NCBI RefSeq assembly: GCF_003015145.1
Contig: NZ_CP027845.1
Location: forward strand, 1,314,501 to 1,378,500
DNA from: Candidatus Phycorickettsia trachydisci
Lineage (GTDB): Bacteria > Pseudomonadota > Alphaproteobacteria > Rickettsiales > Rickettsiaceae
Reading direction: 5' to 3'
DNA length: 64,000 nt
Made by a program: the position numbers and the translations under genes. This document shows, piece by piece, positions 10,388 to 19,133 of this stretch. The notes beneath the pieces were generated by a model. That model saw only the letters and a program-made list of their open reading frames with translations. It was not told the origin of the DNA and did not search any database. Position 1 is the stretch's first letter. Each line of letters begins with the position of its first letter.

Positions 10388-11266
10388 ATGCTATTTCCCT
10401 ATCTTCAATTAATGCGTCCTGCAAACATAATTACTGCTATATCGAACGTCATAGCAGGTTATATAGTTGCCTTATATTTTTTAGATAGCAAGTTTGATTA
10501 TCCATCATTAGGATACCTCATACTATCGACTATAGGTCTTTATGGAGGAGGGATAGTATTTAATGACTTTTTTGATGCAGAAATTGATGCTCGCGAAAGG
10601 CCTGACAGACCCATACCATCCGGAGCAGCAAAAAAAGGATATGCTGGCATTTTAGGAGCCTTATTATTTGGTATGGGATTATTTTCGGCTTTGAATGTTT
10701 CTTTTACAGGATTTGTAATAGCTTGTACTATCTGTATTTGCTGTTTTATCTATAATCTGAAAACTAAATATTATCCATGGGTAGGTGGATTTACATTAGC
10801 TTTGTGTCGTGGTTTTAATATGTTACTTGGCACTACTTTTGCTCCTGATGCAACTTGCCAACTATGTTTGATTGGTCTTATTCCCTTTTGGCTAACTATA
10901 GCAATTACATATATCAGTAAAAGCGAAGTAGAAGGTGGCAATAAGGTAATGCTTAGTTATGTTGCTTTGCTTTATTTAATGACGTTAGTCACTTTATGGT
11001 TTTTGATAGAACTGTATAAAAGCAATCTCGGCAATAGCCTTGTGTTTTTAAGTATATTTATAGCTCTAAATTCATTTTATCTAGTTAAAGCTATGGATAA
11101 TCCTATTGCAGAAAACATTCAATCGGTTGTGAAATGGGGGGTGTTATCTTTTATTTTAATGGATGCTGCTACTGCTGCTAGCTTTTCAAGTTTATCTACG
11201 GGTTTAGTGCTACTTTTGCTAATGCCTTTATCAGTAGTTTTATCTAAATTTTTTGCTGTAACATGA
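10388..11266 (+). CDS. eboC: EboC, UbiA-family membrane prenyltransferase
   Basis: 292-residue integral membrane protein with eight or nine hydrophobic segments. The first UbiA-type acidic motif is present as NDFFDAEIDARERPDRPIP (about residues 58-76); it binds the Mg-diphosphate of the isoprenoid donor. The second aspartate motif expected in the C-terminal half is not in classical form; instead there is YISKSEVEGGN, as often in EboC-type proteins. By family it should attach a prenyl group to a small aromatic or sugar-like acceptor at the inner membrane. Donor and acceptor are unknown. This is the only membrane-embedded enzyme of the operon and is therefore the likely site of product formation. 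Confidence 0.93.
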   Translation: MLFPYLQLMRPANIITAISNVIAGYIVALYFLDSKFDYPSLGYLILSTIGLYGGGIVFNDFFDAEIDARERPDRPIPSGAAKKGYAGILGALLFGMGLFSALNVSFTGFVIACTICICCFIYNLKTKYYPWVGGFTLALCRGFNMLLGTTFAPDATCQLCLIGLIPFWLTIAITYISKSEVEGGNKVMLSYVALLYLMTLVTLWFLIELYKSNLGNSLVFLSIFIALNSFYLVKAMDNPIAENIQSVVKWGVLSFILMDAATAASFSSLSTGLVLLLLMPLSVVLSKFFAVT

Positions 11267-11270
11267 AAGT

Positions 11271-12440
11271 ATGAAAACCTTAAATCAAGAATTTGCAGTT
11301 AATTTTGCATATAAAGTCTACTTCACTGAAAAGCTGTTTGAAAAGTCAAATTTAATATTTGCTAATATTTTTAGTCCCAATCCTTCTTTTTTACCTAAAG
11401 CACTAGTGCTTATCGATTCAGGTGTATATCATGCGCATCCTAATTTAGTGTCACAAATTCAAGAATATTTCGCACATTATGCCAATACTCTTCCTATGTT
11501 AGTTCATGATCCTGTAGAGATTTTAGGCGGTGAATTGGTAAAGAATGATATAAGTCATCTGGATAAAGTGTATGGGTTGATAGAGAAGTATAAGATATGC
11601 CGTCACTCATACATTATAGTCATTGGTGGTGGAGCTGTTATTGATATGGTAGGTTATGCCGCTTCTACATCGCATAGAGGAATAAAGCTAATCCGCATCC
11701 CTACGACAGTGTTATCTCAAAATGATTCTGGGATTGGAGTAAAAAATTCCATAAATTTTTTTGGTAAAAAGAATTTCTTAGGATGCTTCTCGCCACCGTT
11801 TGCTGTACTTAATGATTTTACTTTTCTTAAAACTCTTGATAAACGTGATTGGATTGCAGGTATCGCAGAAGCAGTTAAAGTTGCTTTAATTAAGGATAAA
11901 GACTTTTTTAACTTTATTGAAGAAAATGCCTTTTCCTTTCGCGATCAGAATAATATGGAGCCAATGAAGCATCTAATCTACGCTTGCGCAGAACTGCACC
12001 TAAATCATATAGGTAAATATGGCGATCCTTTTGAAAAGGGCTCTTCAAGGCCTCTAGATTTTGGACATTGGGCAGCCCATAAATTAGAACACTTAACTAA
12101 TCACAACCTGCGTCATGGTGAAGCGGTAGCAATTGGAATAGCATTAGATACAACTTACTCTTACATCAGTGGTCTTTTGGATGAACAATCTTGGAAAAGA
12201 GTTTTACGAACTATCTCAAATATTGGATTTGATTTATTTGTGCCCGAATTAAATGAGGATATTTTCAAAGGGTTAGAGGAATTTCAAGAGCATTTGGGAG
12301 GTAATCTCACTATCATGCTTTTAGAAAAAATAGGATGTGGTAAGGAAGTAAATACAGTAGACATAAGTCAGTATAGGATTGCTATAGAAAAACTTAAAAA
12401 CTTTGCTGAAAAATTGAATGAAAATCGAGAAGCAATTTGA
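11271..12440 (+). CDS. eboD: EboD, 3-dehydroquinate synthase-like cyclase
   Basis: 389 residues of the dehydroquinate synthase/sugar-phosphate cyclase superfamily. The NAD-binding glycine-rich segment IVIGGGAVIDMVGYAAS is at about residues 120-135 and the typical RIPTTVLSQNDSGIGVKNSIN block follows. Zinc ligands are seen as the Glu of GIAEAVKVA, the His of DFGHWAAHKLE and the His of LRHGEAVAIG. Enzymes of this fold cyclise a seven-carbon sugar phosphate; EboD forms its own clade, and the true substrate is unknown. It is probably not the shikimate-pathway AroB, because the surrounding genes are ebo genes and the length exceeds the usual 350-360 residues. Its 3' end overlaps eboE by 23 bases. 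Confidence 0.92.
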   Translation: MKTLNQEFAVNFAYKVYFTEKLFEKSNLIFANIFSPNPSFLPKALVLIDSGVYHAHPNLVSQIQEYFAHYANTLPMLVHDPVEILGGELVKNDISHLDKVYGLIEKYKICRHSYIIVIGGGAVIDMVGYAASTSHRGIKLIRIPTTVLSQNDSGIGVKNSINFFGKKNFLGCFSPPFAVLNDFTFLKTLDKRDWIAGIAEAVKVALIKDKDFFNFIEENAFSFRDQNNMEPMKHLIYACAELHLNHIGKYGDPFEKGSSRPLDFGHWAAHKLEHLTNHNLRHGEAVAIGIALDTTYSYISGLLDEQSWKRVLRTISNIGFDLFVPELNEDIFKGLEEFQEHLGGNLTIMLLEKIGCGKEVNTVDISQYRIAIEKLKNFAEKLNENREAI

Positions 12441-13587
12441 CTTAACATACTGCTCCAATATATTTGCAGGTAATACGTGGTCTAAAGTTTTTAAAAACTT
12501 GAAAACTCATATACCTATCTTAAAATCCAAATTATCCCCAAATATGCCTTTTGGTATCGGCCTAAGGCTTTCTAAACAGTCAGCTAAAGAACTTTTAGAT
12601 AACTTGGATGCTTTTAAATCATGGTTGACTCAAACAAATTGTTACGTTGCTACAATTAATGGTTTTGTTTATGGAAATTTTCATAATAAACCAGTTAAAG
12701 AAAAGGTGTATGAGCCGGATTGGTCTACTCGTAAAAGATTGAATTTTAATGTGCATCTCATAGATATTGCAGCTGAATTATGTACTATAAATGGAGAGTT
12801 AGGTTTTTCTACTTCTCCTTTAAGTTATAAGTTTTGGTCAGAAAAAAAAGACGATGAAAAATTCTTTGCTAAAGTATGTAGTCATTTATTGTTACTGATA
12901 AAAAAGTCACTAAAAATCTTCCAAGACACAACTAAAATAATCCATATAGATTTTGAACCAGAGGCAGATTGTCTCTTAGAAACAATGGAAGATACAGTAA
13001 CTTTCTTTAAAAAAATCATATTTGGACAAGTAGCACATAGCTTATCTAATGACTTTCAAATGACTTTATCAGAGGCAGTTAATCACATTAGAAGGCATGT
13101 GCGAATTTGCTATGATATATGTCACCAGTCAGTTCAATTTGAAGATCATATCAAAAACTTTGAGATCTTGGAAAAAGTAGGAATTAGGATTGGTAAAGTG
13201 CAGATTAGCTCAGCCTTGCGTTTTAAAGCAGGCAATGCAATTGATCTATTTAAAGATAATATATATCTGCATCAAACTGTAGTCAAAGATTCTCAAGGCG
13301 TTTTAAAGAAATTTCGCGATCTTGATCAAGCAAAAGGAGAGACGGAAGATGAATTTAGAGTGCATTTTCATTTACCTGTATTTGTCGATAAGTACGATAA
13401 TTTCCTAACTACTAACAACGATATTGTAAACGTACTTAATTTTCTTAAAAATCATCAAATTACCTCTTGTTTAGAAATCGAAACTTATACCTGGCAAGTA
13501 CTGCCTCAAAATCTACAGATAGATCTGATATCGTCGATCCAAAAAGAATATGAATGGGTAATAGAAAAGTTATGCAAAAAACTGTAG
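12418..13587 (+). CDS. eboE: EboE, xylose-isomerase-like TIM-barrel protein
   Basis: 389 residues, with the characteristic EboE N-terminal block: LTYCSNIFAGNTWSKVF, then PFGIGLRLS, then NGFVYGNFHNKPVKEKVY and DWSTRKRL. Candidate metal ligands of the barrel include HIDFEPEAD (about 178-186) and CYDICHQSVQFE (about 236-247), which resemble the Glu/Asp/His sets of sugar-phosphate isomerase/epimerase-type barrels. The reaction is unknown; an isomerisation or epimerisation of a sugar-like intermediate is an inference from fold. Its start lies inside eboD (23-base overlap), which suggests translational coupling. Confidence 0.92.
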   Translation: MKIEKQFDLTYCSNIFAGNTWSKVFKNLKTHIPILKSKLSPNMPFGIGLRLSKQSAKELLDNLDAFKSWLTQTNCYVATINGFVYGNFHNKPVKEKVYEPDWSTRKRLNFNVHLIDIAAELCTINGELGFSTSPLSYKFWSEKKDDEKFFAKVCSHLLLLIKKSLKIFQDTTKIIHIDFEPEADCLLETMEDTVTFFKKIIFGQVAHSLSNDFQMTLSEAVNHIRRHVRICYDICHQSVQFEDHIKNFEILEKVGIRIGKVQISSALRFKAGNAIDLFKDNIYLHQTVVKDSQGVLKKFRDLDQAKGETEDEFRVHFHLPVFVDKYDNFLTTNNDIVNVLNFLKNHQITSCLEIETYTWQVLPQNLQIDLISSIQKEYEWVIEKLCKKL

Positions 13588-14942
13588 TTTTAAATGTAGT
13601 TGGTTTAACTAATAAGTTAATAGGAGCAAATACTCCTTTTTTGAAAAAATGGAGCAGTAGCCGAAAGGTTAGCAAAATTAAACCTATGCTTCCTTCTGTT
13701 ACTTGCTCAGTTCAAAGCTCATACTTAACAGGTAAGTGGCCGAATGAACATGGAATTGTAGGGAATGGATGGTATTTTAAGGATTTATGCGAAGTCAAAT
13801 TTTGGCATCAATCTAATAAACTAGTAGAAGCACCTAAAATTTGGGATATTGCCAAAAAAAGTGATCCTAATTTTACCTGCGCAAATATGTTTTGGTGGTA
13901 CAACATGTACTCTAATGTCGATTACTCAGTAACGCCAAGACCTATATACACTGCGGATGGCTTAAAGATTCCTGATTGCTACACTAACCCAAGCAATTTG
14001 CGAGATGAGCTGCAATCACAATTAGGCCCATTTCCCTTATTTAATTTTTGGGGCCCCAATACATCTATTAAATCATCAAAATGGATAGCTGAGGCTTCAA
14101 AAATTGTTGAACAAAAGTTCAACCCAACTCTCACCCTCATATATTTACCTCACCTTGATTATTGCTTGCAAAAAAATGGCCCTGATAGTTTAGAAACTTA
14201 CAAAAGCTTAACAGAAATAGATCAAGTTTGCGAAGATTTAATCAGTTTTTACCTTAAAAAGGGGGCAAATATCATTATATTATCCGAATATGGAATTGAG
14301 GAAGTAAATAAAGCTATTCATATTAACCGAATTTTAAGAGAAAAGGGATATTTAAAAGTACGTAATGAAAATGGAGGAGAAATATTAGATGCGGGTGCAA
14401 GTGCTGCCTTTGCTGTATCTGATCATCAGATAGCTCATGTTTACGTAAATGACCAAAGTTTGCTGAATAAAATTTATGATACATTAGTCCAAATTGATAG
14501 TATAGATTACATATTAGATAAACAAGCTCAAAAAAAATACTATATAGACCATGAAAGATCTGGTGATTTGGTCGCTGTTGCATCGAAAGGTTCTTGGTTT
14601 TCTTATTATTACTGGCTAGATGATAAATATGCACCTGATTTTGCTCGCACGGTAGATATACATAGAAAACCTGGATACGATCCAACTGAGCTTTTTATAA
14701 ATCCTCAAATAAAATGGAGTCAATTCAAAATCTTTGCGACTCTAATGAAAAAAAAGATGGGATTTCGCTATTTGATGAATTTTATTCCATTAGATACATC
14801 TCTTGTTAAAGGCTCACACGGCAGAATTTTTGAAGATCCAGATGATTATCCTATATTGATTAGTCAAAAAAAAAAAGCACTTCCAGAAGCTCCTATTGAT
14901 GCTACTGAAGTATGCAGAATAATTTTAGATCATCTAACATAA
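13572..14942 (+). CDS. eboF: EboF, alkaline phosphatase/phosphodiesterase superfamily enzyme
   Basis: 456 residues of the nucleotide pyrophosphatase/alkaline phosphatase superfamily. The nucleophile Thr is in LPSVTCSVQSSYLTGKWP, a conserved signature of EboF; later metal ligands include LPHLDYCLQ, the ILSEYGI segment and the SDH of AVSDHQIAH. A C-terminal GSHGRIFEDPDDYPI motif matches the family. The frame opens at 13554, but the AUG at 13572 gives the family-typical start MQKTVVLNVVGL and is preferred; it overlaps eboE by 16 bases. By family it removes a phosphate or diphosphate group from an intermediate. It is the last gene; no strong terminator is visible before the convergent Nudix gene. 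Confidence 0.93.
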   Translation: MQKTVVLNVVGLTNKLIGANTPFLKKWSSSRKVSKIKPMLPSVTCSVQSSYLTGKWPNEHGIVGNGWYFKDLCEVKFWHQSNKLVEAPKIWDIAKKSDPNFTCANMFWWYNMYSNVDYSVTPRPIYTADGLKIPDCYTNPSNLRDELQSQLGPFPLFNFWGPNTSIKSSKWIAEASKIVEQKFNPTLTLIYLPHLDYCLQKNGPDSLETYKSLTEIDQVCEDLISFYLKKGANIIILSEYGIEEVNKAIHINRILREKGYLKVRNENGGEILDAGASAAFAVSDHQIAHVYVNDQSLLNKIYDTLVQIDSIDYILDKQAQKKYYIDHERSGDLVAVASKGSWFSYYYWLDDKYAPDFARTVDIHRKPGYDPTELFINPQIKWSQFKIFATLMKKKMGFRYLMNFIPLDTSLVKGSHGRIFEDPDDYPILISQKKKALPEAPIDATEVCRIILDHLT

Positions 14943-14984
14943 TGGTATAAACAAAGGATTTATCAACCTTATCGAATACCTTTA

Positions 14985-15512
14985 CTAATCAAAGCCTAAA
15001 AAATAAGCCAAATCTATTACAGCTCTTTTATACGGCAAATTTTGTCTTTGAACTAGTTCGGTAAATTCTTGAAAAGGCATTAGTTCTAAACTAGCTACTT
15101 CTTGTGCATTAAATTTAATCTCTTCTAGCTTAAAATCGTGCTGACAAAAATAAACATCGTTGAACTGTCTATCTATATAATTAAAATCTAATATCTTATC
15201 TTGCCTAAATGAAAACATAAATTGTATATCTAAGTTATCAGCATCTAGGTTTAATTCTTCTTTTATCTCTCTTTTTAAAGCTGCAAAGCTTGCTTCCCCA
15301 CTCATTATATGACCTGTTACCGAGATACTAATAGCGCCAGGGTAGTGATCCACCAGATCAGTCCTGCGCTGTAATAGAATATTGTTTTGCATGTCAAATA
15401 AATATAAATGCACGGCTCGATGAAGTTTGCCTAAACTGTGAATATCTTTACGAGACAATACTTCGCCAGTTCTAAATCCATCCTCATCAAGTACATCTAT
15501 AAAGTCTGTCAT
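14985..15512 (-). CDS. Nudix hydrolase
   Basis: 175 residues. The Nudix box is seen as G-x5-E-x7-REIKEEL starting at GHIMSGE (about residue 69), with the last Gly of the consensus replaced by Asn. The N-terminal part (DEDGFRTGEV, then HRAVHLYLFD and LLQRR) is like the Nudix group related to isopentenyl-diphosphate isomerase and plant Nudix3-type proteins, but the isomerase-specific Cys is not obvious. It cleaves an X-linked nucleoside diphosphate or a prenyl/sugar diphosphate; substrate unknown. It is convergent with eboF, 42 bases away, so a functional link to the ebo pathway is possible but not shown. Confidence 0.85.
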   Translation of the reverse strand: MTDFIDVLDEDGFRTGEVLSRKDIHSLGKLHRAVHLYLFDMQNNILLQRRTDLVDHYPGAISISVTGHIMSGEASFAALKREIKEELNLDADNLDIQFMFSFRQDKILDFNYIDRQFNDVYFCQHDFKLEEIKFNAQEVASLELMPFQEFTELVQRQNLPYKRAVIDLAYFLGFD

Positions 15513-15674
15513 ATATTTTCAACACCTCTTAACACGAAAAGCACATTGTATTAAAGATAAATTAATTACTATGTTATTAAATTGTGACTTTTTTCACTCT
15601 AACATATTTTTCTTTTCTAAAATAAGTCCAAATTAGATGAGATATCCAAGGTAAATTGGTTATCCTGCCATCAA

Positions 15675-15691
15675 TAAGTGGCTACCACTTA
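15675..15691. promoter_or_regulatory. Hairpin upstream of a surface-barrel gene
   Basis: TAAGTGG-CTA-CCACTTA is a perfect 7-bp inverted repeat with a three-base loop, 47 bases before the start of the outer-membrane protein at 15738. It could be a stabilising 5' UTR hairpin or an operator. An AAAGG ribosome binding site lies seven to eight bases before the AUG. Confidence 0.4.
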
Positions 15692-15737
15692 GTTAAACCG
15701 TAAGTTTAAAAAAATGTTAATTTAAAGGTAATTATTT

Positions 15738-16397
15738 ATGACAAAAATGCAAAAAATATTTTTATCAATGTTAGCAACTGCAAGTGCTCTTTCTTTCGCA
15801 AGCGCAGATTGTGGTTATTATTTAACTGGTTCAGCAGGCGCTTTAATACCAAATAAGTATGCTAAATCAGGCTTAAATAGCGATACTCGCGAAATTCAAA
15901 TTAAAAGAGCTTCTACTGCTTTAGAATTTAGTGTTGGAGCTGGATATCACGTATTAGACAACTTAAGAGTTGAAGCATTATACGTAAAGCCTCTTTTAAA
16001 TAATAGTAAAATACAAAAGAAAGATGCAGGTGATGCAGATTTTTCAAAATTATATTCTGTTAAAACTAACCTTGACTCAGTACAATTAAGGGGTTACTAC
16101 GATTTAACTGATGTTAAAGATTTCGGAAAATTATATGTAGGTGCCGGTGTTGGCGTATCTTACTTAAGAGGTAAATTAACAGATGGTACAAATACCTACA
16201 AATTTAACGGCAGATACAATCTTGCTTTTGCTGTTGGAGTAGGAGGTGAATTTGAAGTAGCAAATAATACCAAATTAGGTGTAGAGTATAATTACTCTGA
16301 TCACGGTAAAGCTAAAACTGAAAAAGATAGCAGCGTTTTCTACAGAACTCCTGTTCGTGGACACAGCATCTTAGCAAAACTAAGATTTGAAATTTAG
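15738..16397 (+). CDS. Opacity-type outer-membrane beta-barrel protein
   Basis: 219 residues. A signal peptide (KIFLSMLATASALSFASA) is followed by alternating-residue beta strands and a C-terminal strand ending in LAKLRFEI, with an aromatic third from the end as in BAM-inserted barrels. The size fits an 8-stranded OmpA/OmpW/opacity-type barrel. Strand blocks such as KLYVGAGVGVSYLRGKL, YNLAFAVGVGGEF and KLGVEYNYSDHGKA recur in the paralogue at 39462-40103, so the two belong to one family. Being preceded by a well-formed ribosome binding site and followed by a terminator hairpin, it is likely monocistronic and well expressed. A role in host-facing surface structure is inferred. Confidence 0.88.
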   Translation: MTKMQKIFLSMLATASALSFASADCGYYLTGSAGALIPNKYAKSGLNSDTREIQIKRASTALEFSVGAGYHVLDNLRVEALYVKPLLNNSKIQKKDAGDADFSKLYSVKTNLDSVQLRGYYDLTDVKDFGKLYVGAGVGVSYLRGKLTDGTNTYKFNGRYNLAFAVGVGGEFEVANNTKLGVEYNYSDHGKAKTEKDSSVFYRTPVRGHSILAKLRFEI

Positions 16398-16407
16398 TTG
16401 CCCAAAG

Positions 16408-16440
16408 TCTTCCAGAGCTTATGTCTCTGGCTGGCTTTTT
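16408..16440 (+). terminator. Intrinsic terminator of the surface-barrel gene
   Basis: CCAGAG, a seven-base loop and CTCTGG are followed by CTGGC and five T residues, just after the stop codon at 16397. The tail overlaps the 3' end of the convergent LD-carboxypeptidase gene. Confidence 0.6.
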
Positions 16441-17348
16441 ATATCCATTCTAAAAGGAGAGGGTATCTCTAAAGTATAATTCTTTGTATCAATTGTGCCT
16501 TTTATTCCCATACAAAAAGGCTTATTTATATCACCGTGACCAAAGCCATCTGTTTTAAATACAGGCACTTTAATTTCTTTAGCAAATACATTAAGTACGT
16601 CTTTCATATGCTCAGCATCGCTAATAATATCACCAAACACTATTGCTTTTACTTTCTTTAATAATCCAGCATATTCCATTTGCTTTAAAGAGCGCATAAC
16701 TGAATATGGTGCTTCATTGACTTCTTCTAACATCAAAATAGCATTATCAAAATTAGGATGAAGTTTTGTTCCTATGATGGTTGTAATAACTGTTAAGTTT
16801 CCTCCAGTTATCACGCCTTGGATGGCCCTGGTTGCAAGTTTATTTAAAGGAGTAAGAATAAAACTAGAACTTTTACCTTGTAGCAAGTCTAGGATAGGAG
16901 GCATTTTCTCAGATTTTCTCAAAATTTGATTAAAAACTTCGCCATGGATAGAAGGAATGCCCAATTTTTTGTTAAATAATATATGCAAACTAGTAATATC
17001 GCTGCATCCAATCAATATCTTAGGTGATTTAAGCTCAAAATTTTTTTTAAGTAGCTCATGGGCAACCTCACTTGCTCCATATCCTCCACGCCAACACCAA
17101 ATTAATTTCACCTCATCATCTTCCAAGAAATCTATGAGGTTTTGAGTGCGTTTTTCTAAAGGAGCTGCGTAAAAAAGATGTGAAGTATCATGAAGTACTT
17201 GAAAATTACATTTGGTTTTAATGCTGTGTGCATCCATTGTTTTGAAACAGACTTTTGCAAGACGTGTAAAATCATCACTACTATGCATACGAGAAGATGG
17301 AGCAATTATCGCGCAATATTCAGATCTAGGGTCAAAATTAATTTTCAT
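16419..17348 (-). CDS. ldcA: LD-carboxypeptidase (muramoyltetrapeptide carboxypeptidase)
   Basis: 309 residues of peptidase family S66, which removes the terminal D-Ala from murein tetrapeptides during cytoplasmic recycling. The catalytic triad can be placed: nucleophile Ser116 in GCSDIT, Glu208 or Glu209 in MLEEVNEAPY, and His271 in FGHGD. The conserved WCWRGGYGASE loop precedes the nucleophile. No signal peptide is seen, consistent with a cytoplasmic enzyme. Its AUG overlaps the end of the ABC exporter gene by four bases, so the pair forms an operon. Its presence, with the amidase at 34469, indicates retained peptidoglycan metabolism. Confidence 0.92.
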   Translation of the reverse strand: MKINFDPRSEYCAIIAPSSRMHSSDDFTRLAKVCFKTMDAHSIKTKCNFQVLHDTSHLFYAAPLEKRTQNLIDFLEDDEVKLIWCWRGGYGASEVAHELLKKNFELKSPKILIGCSDITSLHILFNKKLGIPSIHGEVFNQILRKSEKMPPILDLLQGKSSSFILTPLNKLATRAIQGVITGGNLTVITTIIGTKLHPNFDNAILMLEEVNEAPYSVMRSLKQMEYAGLLKKVKAIVFGDIISDAEHMKDVLNVFAKEIKVPVFKTDGFGHGDINKPFCMGIKGTIDTKNYTLEIPSPFRMDIKSQPET

Positions 17349-19069
17349 TCTACTTTATTATACATTTCTGCGTAATGGATATTATCTTTGAGTAATTCAT
17401 CATGCTTCCCCTGTCCCACAACCATTCCATCTTTAAGCACAATTATGTTATCTGCATCCTTTATAGATGAGAGTTTATGCGTTACTATGATTATTGTTTG
17501 CTTTTTGTTTTTGATGGAATCTAAAATTGCTTCTTCATTCTGTGAATCTAAGCTACTTGTTGCCTCATCTAATATCAAGATAGGTGCTTTTTTGACAAAC
17601 GCTCTTGCAAGAGAAAGTCTTTGTCTTTGACCTCCTGATAGTTTTGTGCCTTGAAATCCTATTTGACTTTCGTAGCCTTGTGACATTTGCTTTACAAACT
17701 CATCTGCTAACGCATCTTTTGAAGCTTTGATTACAGCTTCTTCATCAGCATCCATGGTGTATCGAATATTTTCTAAAACGCTTGTATCAAATAGAAGCAC
17801 ACTTTGGGATACTAAAGCAATCTGTGCGCGCAAAGAATCCGTTTTGATGTCTCTAATACTGTGATTACCCAATAATATTTTACCACTAGTTGGTTCATAA
17901 AACTTGAGTAACAGGTTGATGATAGAGGTTTTGCCGCTACCAGATTGCCCCACAATAGCCGTAATCTTGCCGGCTGGTATCTCAAAGGTTACATCATTTA
18001 AAATATGTTTGTCTGTTATCTCTAAATTAACGTTTTCAAAGTATATATTTGGATTTCCTAACTTCACATCTATAGCGCTTGGAATATCTATAATTGTAGG
18101 TTTTGTATCAAGTATCTCAAATAACCTTTTACTAGCTGCAATACCTTCTTGCAGACGTACGTTTAAGGATAAAATGTCCTTAAAAGGCCTATATGCGGCA
18201 ACAAAGGCGGTGATAAATGAAATTACCGCTCCAGGCGTAGAAGTTTGATTAATAATTTGCCATCCTCCATAAAATAAAATCACGGCCAAAGCAACTCCAC
18301 TTAAAGCTTCGGTCATAGGTGATGTAAGACAATCTAGTAGTATAGATCTGCGAGAAATTTTATATATCTCCTTCATGTGCTCCTTTGCCTTAGAAATTTC
18401 TAAATTTTCGCCCATGTAAGATTTGACCACTTCGATAGATAGGAACACTTCATCCAAAGTGGCAGTGTAGTCTGATAACTTCTCTTGCATAGCGTATACG
18501 GTATTACGCATTCTTCTTCCAATTTGCTGTACTGGATAAATTGCAACAGGAAATACGAAAAACACTATTATAGAAAGTGTTGGATCCATCTTGAACATCA
18601 TGATGACTAAAAATACCACCATCAGAAGGTTTTTAGCGATGCCTACAAGTAAGCTAGAAACTGCTGACTTCATGAGCTGTATGTCATTCGTAAATCTGGA
18701 TATAAATTTTCCTGGAGGCTGGCTCCTGATGAAGCTTAAATCAGAATGCATTAGATGCTCAAATAATAAAACCTGCAGGTCTATCAAGATCTTTTGCCCA
18801 GTTGATCTTACCAAATATTCTTGAGCAAACTCTGCCAAAGCTTTTATGCATTGAACTGCAATAATACTTAAAGGCAAAATAAACAGCATCGACCTATCGC
18901 TGGAATAAAATATATTATCAAATGCAGGCTTTACGATTTGTACTAAAGCTGCAGCGCAAAGGGCTACAACCACCATCAAAATGCTTGCTAAAAGTAGCTC
19001 TTTAAAATATGGCCTTATATGGTTTTTTACTAAACGTTTCAGAATATAAAAAAAATCGTCCTTGATCAC
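17345..19069 (-). CDS. msbA: MsbA-type lipid A/multidrug ABC exporter
   Basis: 574-residue half transporter: six membrane segments in the first 300 residues, then a nucleotide-binding domain. Walker A GQSGSGKT is at about residue 373, the Q-loop follows, the signature LSGGQRQR is at about 476, Walker B ILILDEATSSLD at about 500 and the H-loop VTHK at about 527. Length and layout fit the rickettsial MsbA-like proteins, which flip lipid A-core or related lipids. A GUG is taken as start. The 3' end overlaps ldcA by four bases. Transport substrate cannot be decided from sequence. Confidence 0.9.
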   Translation of the reverse strand: MIKDDFFYILKRLVKNHIRPYFKELLLASILMVVVALCAAALVQIVKPAFDNIFYSSDRSMLFILPLSIIAVQCIKALAEFAQEYLVRSTGQKILIDLQVLLFEHLMHSDLSFIRSQPPGKFISRFTNDIQLMKSAVSSLLVGIAKNLLMVVFLVIMMFKMDPTLSIIVFFVFPVAIYPVQQIGRRMRNTVYAMQEKLSDYTATLDEVFLSIEVVKSYMGENLEISKAKEHMKEIYKISRRSILLDCLTSPMTEALSGVALAVILFYGGWQIINQTSTPGAVISFITAFVAAYRPFKDILSLNVRLQEGIAASKRLFEILDTKPTIIDIPSAIDVKLGNPNIYFENVNLEITDKHILNDVTFEIPAGKITAIVGQSGSGKTSIINLLLKFYEPTSGKILLGNHSIRDIKTDSLRAQIALVSQSVLLFDTSVLENIRYTMDADEEAVIKASKDALADEFVKQMSQGYESQIGFQGTKLSGGQRQRLSLARAFVKKAPILILDEATSSLDSQNEEAILDSIKNKKQTIIIVTHKLSSIKDADNIIVLKDGMVVGQGKHDELLKDNIHYAEMYNKVE

Positions 19070-19133
19070 TCTTTAACTTTCTTATTAATACATGATATAT
19101 TAACCTATCATATACTAATTTATAAATCACTAC

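Noticed and set aside
11271..12440. EboD as shikimate-pathway AroB
   Set aside because: Context is a full ebo operon and the length and flanking motifs fit EboD; no other shikimate gene is nearby.
14323..14685. 120-residue minus-strand frame inside eboF
   Set aside because: Opposite a conserved enzyme; composition (His/Tyr/Leu-rich) is that of an antisense shadow.
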